This document shows, piece by piece, positions 31,801 to 36,277 of a DNA stretch of 36,277 bases. Position 1 is the stretch's first letter; the number at the start of each line of letters is the position of its first letter. A program made the translations under genes and the position numbers. Origin of the DNA: a bacterium. Its GTDB lineage: Bacteria; Myxococcota_A; UBA9160; UBA6930. The DNA lies in the NCBI GenBank assembly GCA_024228115.1, contig JAAETT010000291.1, forward strand, positions 1 through 36,277. The letters run 5' to 3'. Under the pieces are notes generated by a model. The model was not told the origin of the DNA and searched no databases. It saw only the letters and a list, made by a program, of their open reading frames with translations.

Positions 31801-33194
31801 TCGGCTTGACCTGGCAGGTGCGGACCCATGTTGAACGGGTCGCACCGATCGATGAGGCCATCATCCTGGAGGTGCCGCTGCTTCCCGGAGAACGGGTGAC
31901 AACCGCGCAGCGCCAGATCAAGGACGCCCGCGTGCTCGTCAGCCTGAAGGCCGGTGCGAACAGCGACGCATGGTCGTCCCTCCTGCCGGTGACGGAGGAG
32001 CTCGAGCTGGCAGCGCCGGACTCGGTGCCGTGGGTCGAAATCTGGCGTGTGGACGTGAGCCCCCTCTGGCATGTGGAGCCAGACGGAATTCCGTGGGTCG
32101 AGATCAACGCGGCCGAGGGTCGGCGACTGCGGGAGTGGAGGCCCTGGCCCGGCGAGCAGGTCGTACTCAGCGTGGCCCGCCCGGCCGGGGTTGCTGGAAG
32201 CACCTTGACACTCGATGCCAGCCATCTGGCCATCCATCCGGGCCTGCGAGCGACCGATTCGACACTCTCCCTGCGCATTCGCAGCAGCCAAGGTGGCCCC
32301 TACGCCCCCATCCTGCCCGAGGGAGCGGAGCTCACGCGCGTCGAAGTAAACGGTCGCCAACAGCCCCTTCGCCAGGAGGGCCGCGAGGTTCCGCTCACGC
32401 TCAGCCCGGGCACCCAGCAGATCGTGCTCGAGTGGCGCGAGCCACGAGGCATCGCGGTGCTGACTCGCGCCCCCGAAGTCGATCTCGGCCTGCCGAGCGT
32501 GAACCATCACGTCGAGCTCCATATGCCGCCGAGCCGTTGGACGCTCTGGGCTTCGGGCCCGCGCCTCGGGCCGGCCGTTCTCTTCTGGCCGATCCTGGCG
32601 CTGCTCGGCGTGCTGGCCGTCTTGTTGGGGCGCATTCGCGCGACACCACTGCGTGCACGGCATTGGTTCCTGCTCGGCGTCGGGCTGACACAGGTTCCCG
32701 TTCTCGCATCCGGTTGTGTGGTCGTGTGGCTCCTGGCCCTTGGCTGGCGCAAAGAACGCGGCGCGCTGCTGGCCCGCGAGGACAGCTCGAGCAGGCTCTT
32801 CGATCTGATGCAGCTCGCGCTCGCAGCGCTCACGCTGGCCGCGATCTCAGCATTGTTCTGGTCGGTCGAGAACGGTCTGCTCGGCGATCCGGCGATGCAG
32901 ATCGCTGGAAACGGTTCGAGCGCGGAGATCCTGCGCTGGTACCAGGATCGGGCGCCCAAGATCCTGCCAATGCCGGCGGTGCTCTCGGTTTCGCTCTGGT
33001 TCTACCGGCTCGCCATGCTCGCCTGGTCACTCTGGGTGGCCCAGGCCCTCGTCAGCTGGCTGCGCTGGGGCTGGGATTGCTTCAGTGCCGGTGAACTCTG
33101 GCGCCCGCTCTTCCAGACCACCTCGCAACCGGCACGGCCGCAGACTCCGGCTTCGGATTCAGATCCGGACGCGGGCCGGAAAGAGAACGACTGA
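28890..33194 (+). CDS. Large exported membrane protein made of two diverged copies of one module
   Basis: A 1434-aa protein of unknown function. GTG 28890 with GAGGAG seven bases upstream gives a signal peptide (hydrophobic 24-33, cleavage near ASSA 37-40). Module 1 (about 50-500) is beta-rich and ends in membrane helices (about 507-541, 548-562 and 575-595). Helix 712-742 and a hydrophobic, signal-like segment (763-786) follow. Module 2 (about 787-1225) repeats the order of module 1: a Cys pair (Cys68/Cys79, then Cys807/Cys811), an R-L-x-L-D strand (84-90; 816-820), a V-D-x-D/R-P-A turn, an EIW strand (314-316; 1050-1052) and a closing E-L-x-P-P segment. Helices follow at about 1226-1248, 1258-1283, 1303-1325 and 1360-1392. 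Most of each module should lie outside the cytoplasm. It is divergent from htpX. Confidence 0.85.
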   Translation: MANATSRARSAPSQSWSRLLAGACRFGLLLGVLCAPASSAAPLASADVPEPLQPWIEWVLRGHEAGLCPQLAGRDGRRCVWPARLDLALDSTGGRFVQTFRVDAESEVRLPGDPDRWPERVDVDGVPAAVVQGNDGLPSLRLAPGRHRVSGHFVWSKLPQRLRVPPETGLVSLRVAGLVVPFPTRDAGGQLWLRTRTVKPAALEDRLEVEIHRHVIDEIPLRLVTQIELRVSGESRERLLGQALPEGFVPLSLTGPIPAQIEPDGRLRVQVRPGRWTLTLDARHEGIAAKLKVPPLEKPAGDRRGEGELWDPTEIWVFEARPNLRLVEVQGPAPIDPTQTELPPAWRAFPAFRMEPGDELTLVEKRRGSASPARDELALVRAWHLDFDGQGATVVDRIQGTMRTEARLEMGEETRLGRAAVNGSDQPISQLTPSVGEPARSGIEVPLGAVLIDADSRVEGGVRSLPATGWSHDFAALEGTLELPPGWKLFHVSGADRAQSTWIGRWTLLDLFIVMVAAMAFRRLFGPWVGGLAVLTLVLTYTEPGAPQFAWVSVLAAEALHRVVPPGRLAAVVASARIVSLATLVLLAVPFALHQMQVGLYPALERPWEVVTVAQLEDADVKGVPGSPEASGDQLRNLGYVETETAGAPTGLVRDSVSSIAPKKRVSRRTSSYAPDPDARVPTGPGRPDWNWQTVRLEWSGPVERSQRLVLWLVPPWANGLLALLRTGLLLALVGVALGTVRDLLSRWLTTGGGKGATASAGIPGLMVATALGLAAGPVTPVAAAAELPSTELLDELRTRLLEAPECAPNCISIPRLALDVKPDELLARLEVSAAADTAFPLPASVKTSGGTGSNGAGFTPTVVQVDDRPAEALFRSPDGRLWLRVSKGTHLVQLRGALPAQETVELPLPWRPHRVEARAVGWIIEGLREDGRAPRALQLVRESDASVPEPETLQSSRVPPFVKITRHIELGLTWQVRTHVERVAPIDEAIILEVPLLPGERVTTAQRQIKDARVLVSLKAGANSDAWSSLLPVTEELELAAPDSVPWVEIWRVDVSPLWHVEPDGIPWVEINAAEGRRLREWRPWPGEQVVLSVARPAGVAGSTLTLDASHLAIHPGLRATDSTLSLRIRSSQGGPYAPILPEGAELTRVEVNGRQQPLRQEGREVPLTLSPGTQQIVLEWREPRGIAVLTRAPEVDLGLPSVNHHVELHMPPSRWTLWASGPRLGPAVLFWPILALLGVLAVLLGRIRATPLRARHWFLLGVGLTQVPVLASGCVVVWLLALGWRKERGALLAREDSSSRLFDLMQLALAALTLAAISALFWSVENGLLGDPAMQIAGNGSSAEILRWYQDRAPKILPMPAVLSVSLWFYRLAMLAWSLWVAQALVSWLRWGWDCFSAGELWRPLFQTTSQPARPQTPASDSDPDAGRKEND

Positions 33195-33217
33195 ACCGGT
33201 GAGAGAACGGCCCGCTG

Positions 33218-33523
33218 CTAGCGGCCGCCGAGCCGCTTGAACACGGCATCCGGGGTCTCGGCCTCGGCGACCGAATCCAAACTGGCCAGGCCGCTGGCAA
33301 TTTCGACGCACATCGCCTCACCGCCCTCGATGCCGCGAGCAACGAGCTCGGAGGGCAGCACCTTGTCCAGCACCACACCCATCTGATCGCCCGTCACGGT
33401 TCGCGCCTCGAGCCCGGCCTGTTTGAGAGCCGGGCGAACGGTTCCACGCGCGGCCAGGCGATCCAGGTCGGTCAACGCTTCGAGCTTGGTACAGACGAAA
33501 TCGAATACCGGCGAATCGGCCAT
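33218..33523 (-). CDS. Small conserved-looking cytoplasmic protein of unknown function
   Basis: A 101-aa acidic, mostly helical protein. Start ATG 33523 has GGAGGGGG close upstream, which fixes it against a much longer open frame. The sequence has a helix-turn pattern with DFVCTKLEALTDLDRLAARGTVR split over about residues 8-30, then QAGLEARTVTGDQMGVVLDKVLP (about 36-58) and a C-terminal region ending DAVFKRLGGR. The TVR/LKQAGL part is reminiscent of small proteins of unknown function that regulate or chaperone others, but I cannot assign a family. It is divergent from the lipoprotein gene across a 121-bp spacer and converges with the 1434-aa protein gene (23-bp gap). Confidence 0.7.
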   Translation of the reverse strand: MADSPVFDFVCTKLEALTDLDRLAARGTVRPALKQAGLEARTVTGDQMGVVLDKVLPSELVARGIEGGEAMCVEIASGLASLDSVAEAETPDAVFKRLGGR

Positions 33524-33644
33524 TCGCCCCCTCCAGCCACACAAGTGGCAGAACTCCAATCGGGCGTTTCCTGGCCCGACTTGAGGGCTTCGCAGGTCAC
33601 TTGCCGCCTGACGGAACCCCTGTGGGGTATGCTCCGGCCCGCTC

Positions 33645-34298
33645 ATGGCCCTTCCCTTCTTTGGACGCCTCCCCTTGTGGATCGCCGCCGCGGCCCTGGT
33701 CGCTGCCTGCGCCGGCCCGGATATGGCAAAAAGAGCCCAACGACAAGAGCAGAGCCGAGCCCGCTGGGAGGTCACCATCTCCGAGGTGCAGGAACTCGGC
33801 CCCTACCGCGTGGCCACCCTGAACGGCAGCAAAGGCACCTGGCGACTCTATTTCCCTGGGGTAGGAGCCTGCGCAGCCATGGTCCGCTCTGGCGCCAAGG
33901 GCATCTACCGGTTCGAAGGCCCGTTTGGGGTGTTGCGCGCCGAAGAGGGGCAGGACTGCTCCCCGGTTGGTGTCGCCTCGCTGCTCGCGTGGCGGGACGA
34001 ACAACCCCGGCGACGCTCCCAGTTCTTGATGCCCCGGGAACAAGCTCGCTTCGCGGTCCTCCACCGCGGAGAATCGTTCCTGCTGATTCGCGGCGCCTTC
34101 CCCCTCGCACTCGAGATCCGCTGGCCGGAGCCGATGGATTCCGTCGCCGTGCTTCCCGCCACGCCGGCTTGCCAAGAGCAGCTCGAGCGGTCCCATGCAA
34201 CCCTGGAATTCCATGCGAGCGGGCCGGATGTCTTCCTGCTCGAGAGCGAAGTCGGGCCCTGCCCGATCATCGGGCTGGCCCTGCCCCTCGGGCTCTAG
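33645..34298 (+). CDS. Hypothetical lipoprotein
   Basis: A 217-aa predicted lipoprotein. The start ATG 33645 gives a signal with hydrophobic core LWIAAAALVAAC; the lipobox is VAAC with Cys22, and +2/+3 residues Ala-Gly suggest outer-membrane sorting. The mature part after a charged linker is beta-rich (WEVTISEVQELGPYRVATL, then strands through GTWRLYFPG), with Cys pairs (Cys75/Cys104 and Cys175/Cys207 by position) that could form disulfides. I recognise no named domain. It is 28 bp upstream of a VOC gene on the same strand, so it may head a four-gene unit ending with the zinc-ribbon gene. Confidence 0.7.
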   Translation: MALPFFGRLPLWIAAAALVAACAGPDMAKRAQRQEQSRARWEVTISEVQELGPYRVATLNGSKGTWRLYFPGVGACAAMVRSGAKGIYRFEGPFGVLRAEEGQDCSPVGVASLLAWRDEQPRRRSQFLMPREQARFAVLHRGESFLLIRGAFPLALEIRWPEPMDSVAVLPATPACQEQLERSHATLEFHASGPDVFLLESEVGPCPIIGLALPLGL

Positions 34299-34326
34299 CC
34301 CGCGAGCCGAACATGAAGGAGACCCC

Positions 34327-35076
34327 ATGCGACTGCGCCAGATAGCCCTCGTCGCAAGCGAGTTGGATCCGGTCGTCGAACGCCTTTGTGCGGTGCTCGG
34401 GATCGAGGTGGGCTTCAACGACCCGGGCGTCCGCGAGTTCGGTTTGGTGAACGCCGTGATGCCGATCGGCGACACCTTCCTCGAGGTGGTCGTGCCGGAC
34501 CGGGAAGGCACGACAGCCGGCCGCCTCATCGAACGCCGAAACGGCGACGGCGGCTACATGGTGATCGTGCAGAGCCAGGCACGCGACGAGGATCGAAAAC
34601 GCGTCGATGCATTGGGCGTGCGGGTCGTGTGGGAGGCCCACCTTTCGGATGCCCACGCCATCCACTTGCACCCGCGCGACGTGGGCGGTGCCATTCTCTC
34701 CCTCGACTGGATGGATCCGCCGAGTTCCTGGAGATGGGGCGGCCCGAACTGGCAAGCCAAGGCGCGCACCGATGTAGCTCGCGAAATCGTCGGCGCCGAT
34801 GTGCAGGCCGAGGATCCCGCCGCCATGGCAACCCGGTGGGCCGAGGTCATGGGCCAGAAGGCGCCCACGAAGGAGGATCAACACTTCCGCATCGATCTGG
34901 ACGAGGGCGGATTCGTGCGATTTCACGCGCCACGAGATGAACGCGGCGAAGGGGTTTCCGGTTTTACCGTCTCCGCCGCAGACCCAACGCACATTCAGAG
35001 CGAGGCCGAGAAGCTCGGCTGCGTGAACGACGCTTGCGAATTGCAGATCTGCGGCGTGCGGATCGGCATCGCATGA
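34327..35076 (+). CDS. VOC-superfamily protein with two glyoxalase-like halves
   Basis: A 249-aa protein composed of two glyoxalase-like modules. The first starts LRQIALVASELDPVVERL (3-20; Gln5 takes the place of the usual metal His) and ends near residue 130. The second covers about 140-249, is more divergent and ends LQICGVRIGIA. The fold assignment rests on the L-x-I/H-x-A-L-V-A opening and the LEVVVP strand around residue 58. The missing metal His suggests a binding or scaffolding role, or metal ligands taken from elsewhere. ATG 34327 has AAGGAG six bases upstream. The stop region belongs to a 26-bp tandem duplication that joins this gene to the GNAT gene. Confidence 0.8.
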   Translation: MRLRQIALVASELDPVVERLCAVLGIEVGFNDPGVREFGLVNAVMPIGDTFLEVVVPDREGTTAGRLIERRNGDGGYMVIVQSQARDEDRKRVDALGVRVVWEAHLSDAHAIHLHPRDVGGAILSLDWMDPPSSWRWGGPNWQAKARTDVAREIVGADVQAEDPAAMATRWAEVMGQKAPTKEDQHFRIDLDEGGFVRFHAPRDERGEGVSGFTVSAADPTHIQSEAEKLGCVNDACELQICGVRIGIA

Positions 35077-35105
35077 GCGCAAACGGGATCGGCATCGCGT
35101 GAACG
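35060..35105 (+). repeat. 26-bp-period imperfect tandem duplication at a gene junction
   Basis: Bases 35060-35079 and 35086-35105 match at 18 of 20 positions (core GGATCGGCATCGC, then A/G-TGA-G/A-CG). The offset is 26 bp, not a multiple of three. Copy 1 carries the VOC stop overlapped by an ATG (ATGA 35073-35076). Copy 2 carries the same site as GTGA (35099-35102), which is where the GNAT gene now starts. Confidence 0.8.
35073..35102 (+). CDS. Nine-codon leader ORF coupling the VOC and GNAT genes
   Basis: ATG 35073 opens a nine-codon frame encoding MSANGIGIA and ending at TGA 35100-35102. Its start overlaps the VOC stop (ATGA) and its stop overlaps the GNAT start (GTGA). Ribosomes could pass through it by re-initiation at both junctions. 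It appears to be a by-product of the tandem duplication rather than a functional peptide, but it may set GNAT expression. Confidence 0.35.
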   Translation: MSANGIGIA

Positions 35106-35587
35106 GAACACGGATCGAGCTGGCGGATCTCGAGGTACCGCAGCAGGCCGACGCCTTTCTGGAGGTACTCGATGCCTACGCTCGCGATCCGATGGGAAGC
35201 AGTGCTCCCCTCCCCGACGAGGTTCGCCAACACCTCGTACCCGGCTTGCTCGCCCACCCCACCAGCCGGGTCTGGCTGGCCTGGGAAGGCGAGCAGGCGA
35301 TCGGCGTGTTGGTCGGCTTCCTTGGCTTCTCGACATTCAAGGCCAAGCCGATTCTCAATGTTCACGACCTGGCCATCGTTCCCGAACGCCGTGGTCAGCG
35401 CCTGGGAGAGCGACTCCTCGAGGCCGCCGAAGCCCACGCGCGCAGCCTCGGCTGCTGCAAGCTGACCCTGGAGGTGCAGGAACATAACAAGCGTGCCCGT
35501 GCCCTGTACAAGCGTGTCGGCTTCGGGCACTTTTCCCCGGGCGTAGAGCAGAACCCGACCGCTTTCCTGGAGAAGCCCCTGGCATGA
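35099..35587 (+). CDS. GNAT-family N-acetyltransferase
   Basis: A 162-aa acetyltransferase of the GNAT fold using acetyl-CoA. The core strands and acetyl-CoA pyrophosphate loop are visible as LNVHDLAIVPERRGQRLGERLL (about 85-106), where RRGQRLG matches the R/Q-x-x-G-x-G/A motif. It is followed by the C-terminal HNKRARALYKRVGF (about 130-143), the standard motif B end with Asn and Tyr. Substrate (amine, peptide N-terminus, antibiotic) cannot be inferred. The start is GTG 35099 within the second copy of the tandem duplication, with weak ribosome-site sequence, consistent with translational coupling. Its stop overlaps the zinc-ribbon gene start by ATGA (35584-35587). Confidence 0.9.
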   Translation: MNGTRIELADLEVPQQADAFLEVLDAYARDPMGSSAPLPDEVRQHLVPGLLAHPTSRVWLAWEGEQAIGVLVGFLGFSTFKAKPILNVHDLAIVPERRGQRLGERLLEAAEAHARSLGCCKLTLEVQEHNKRARALYKRVGFGHFSPGVEQNPTAFLEKPLA

Positions 35588-36099
35588 ATGAACCGGTGAA
35601 GAACTGCCCGTCGTGTGGTGACGAATTCCAGGCCTGGGTCGAGCGATGCCCGGATTGCCACGTTCCGCTGGCCGTCGGCGGAGGCGATGGGGCCGGGGCC
35701 GAGAACCTGCCTCCGGAGTTCCCCCCGGCCAGCCAGCTCGAAAAAGTACTCGTCGGGGGCCCTTGGCAAACCCGTAGCCTGGCGGACCGGCTAGCGGAAG
35801 CAGGCATCGCCTGCCGGGTCGATTCGTATCCGCCGGAATCCGATCTCGACACGGGCGGAGGCGGGAGCTTCGGCCAGGCCGGCCGGGGAATCGACATGGG
35901 CGTCTATGTCCGCGCCGCCGATCATGAACGGGCCCTCGAGATTGCAGAGGCCTTCCAGACCGAAGGTCTGCCGGAGCTCGATGACCACGACACCCCTGAG
36001 CCCGGGACCGAACTCGATGCCTGCCCGGGATGCGGCGAAACCCTGGCGCCCGAGGCAACCGGATGTGGGGAATGCGGCCTTGAGTTCCCGGAGGTCTAA
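35584..36099 (+). CDS. Zinc-ribbon / DUF2007-like protein with ribbons at both ends
   Basis: A 171-aa protein with a symmetric layout. Residues 8-25 form a zinc ribbon (CPSCG...CPDCH), then a Gly/Pro-rich linker. Next is a central domain (about 50-125) resembling DUF2007 (LVGGPWQTRSLADRLAEAG and VYVRAADHERALEIAEAF), a ferredoxin-like 'putative prokaryotic signal transducing' fold. After an acidic linker a second zinc ribbon (CPGCG...CGECG) closes the protein near 147-165. Both ribbons keep four cysteines, so two structural zinc sites are expected. It likely works as an adaptor rather than an enzyme. It overlaps the GNAT gene by four bases and is the last gene of the run. Confidence 0.85.
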   Translation: MNEPVKNCPSCGDEFQAWVERCPDCHVPLAVGGGDGAGAENLPPEFPPASQLEKVLVGGPWQTRSLADRLAEAGIACRVDSYPPESDLDTGGGGSFGQAGRGIDMGVYVRAADHERALEIAEAFQTEGLPELDDHDTPEPGTELDACPGCGETLAPEATGCGECGLEFPEV

Positions 36100-36106
36100 C
36101 GCGAGG

Positions 36107-36129
36107 GCTGTCCCCAGCACAGCGTTTTT
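36107..36129 (+). terminator. Candidate intrinsic terminator after the zinc-ribbon gene
   Basis: GCTGT (36107-36111) pairs with ACAGC (36119-36123) around a 7-nt loop, followed by G and five T residues (36125-36129), eight bases after the stop of the zinc-ribbon gene. The stem is short, but the T-run directly after it and the position fit an intrinsic terminator for the plus-strand run. Confidence 0.45.
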
Positions 36130-36192
36130 CCCTCGAATCTCTCTATTCGGCTGCGCCATAGCTCGAACCCGGGATAACACATCCGCTCACGT

Positions 36193-36276
36193 TCAAGGAG
36201 AGCGACGCGGGCCGACGGCCGCGCCCAGTGCATTCTGGATCGCACGGACTTGATGGCTCAGATCCCCGTAGTAGAG
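36193..36276 (-). CDS. 3' end of an unidentified minus-strand gene (partial)
   Basis: On the minus strand the frame entering from the window edge reads 27 residues, beginning LYYGDLSHQVRAIQNALG and ending PRRSP, before a TGA at 36193-36195. The amphipathic helix-like pattern and alternation look protein-like, and convergence with the plus-strand run 94 bp away is sensible. Too little is visible to name a family. Confidence 0.4.
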   Translation of the reverse strand, partial: LYYGDLSHQVRAIQNALGAAVGPRRSP

Positions 36277-36277
36277 G

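Noticed and set aside
1-36277. tRNA, rRNA, CRISPR, transposase, integrase or prophage genes
   Set aside because: No cloverleaf-type sequence, repeat-spacer pattern or mobile-element protein motif was recognised in any frame.

Overview
This is a 36.3-kb, GC-rich (visibly G/C-dominated third codon positions), gene-dense stretch of bacterial chromosome. It holds about 31 protein-coding genes on both strands. I see no tRNA, rRNA, CRISPR array, transposase or phage gene. The gene set includes class-2 amidohydrolase, phytanoyl-CoA dioxygenase, several GST/VOC enzymes, an ecdysteroid-kinase-like phosphotransferase, a PEP-CTERM protein, GAF/HD-GYP and cNMP-binding regulators, an FG-GAP protein and HtpX. 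That mix suggests a free-living Gram-negative of the former Deltaproteobacteria or nearby phyla (Myxococcota/Binatota-like). The assignment is inference from gene content only.

Layout. (1) 0.15-3.3 kb, plus strand: DUF457 membrane hydrolase, class-III aminotransferase and a lipoprotein tyrosine phosphatase. (2) 8.4-3.3 kb, minus strand: a five-gene run GST, MBL-fold hydrolase, amidohydrolase, GST, PhyH dioxygenase, which looks like a small-molecule breakdown or detoxification operon. Just upstream of it is a 346-bp non-coding segment with a perfect 30-bp inverted repeat. (3) 11.6-8.7 kb, minus: phosphotransferase overlapping a sulfatase-superfamily secreted enzyme. (4) 11.9 kb, plus: glycine-tailed RRM protein with a structured leader. 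(5) 15.7-12.2 kb, minus: ABC ATPase, ABC-2 permease and a secreted FG-GAP beta-propeller, each overlapping the next by ATGA. (6) 15.7-16.5 kb: VOC protein and a small beta-rich ORF. (7) 21.6-16.6 kb, minus: GAF/HD-GYP protein, aldehyde dehydrogenase and acyl-CoA ligase, the last two plausibly sequential (aldehyde to acid to acyl-CoA). (8) 21.6-23.9 kb, plus: tandem cNMP-binding protein and an enoyl-CoA hydratase. (9) 25.7-24.0 kb, minus: threonine-dehydratase-like enzyme and a HAD hydrolase. (10) 25.9-28.5 kb: PEP-CTERM protein converging on a sensorless sigma-54 activator, then HtpX. (11) 28.9-33.2 kb, plus: a 1434-aa membrane protein made of two diverged copies of one module. (12) 33.2-36.1 kb: small conserved protein, lipoprotein, VOC, GNAT and zinc-ribbon/DUF2007-like genes. 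The window ends inside a minus-strand gene.

The items most worth following are the internally duplicated 1434-aa protein, the 30-bp inverted-repeat element at 8443-8617, a 26-bp tandem duplication at 35060-35105 that seems to have moved a start codon and created a 9-codon coupled leader ORF, the hairpin leader of the RRM gene, and two convergent gene pairs that share a CTAG tetranucleotide as both stop codons (12196-12199 and 26586-26589). One of those pairs has a 13-bp perfect hairpin inside the coding end. No complete novel defence or mobile system is evident.
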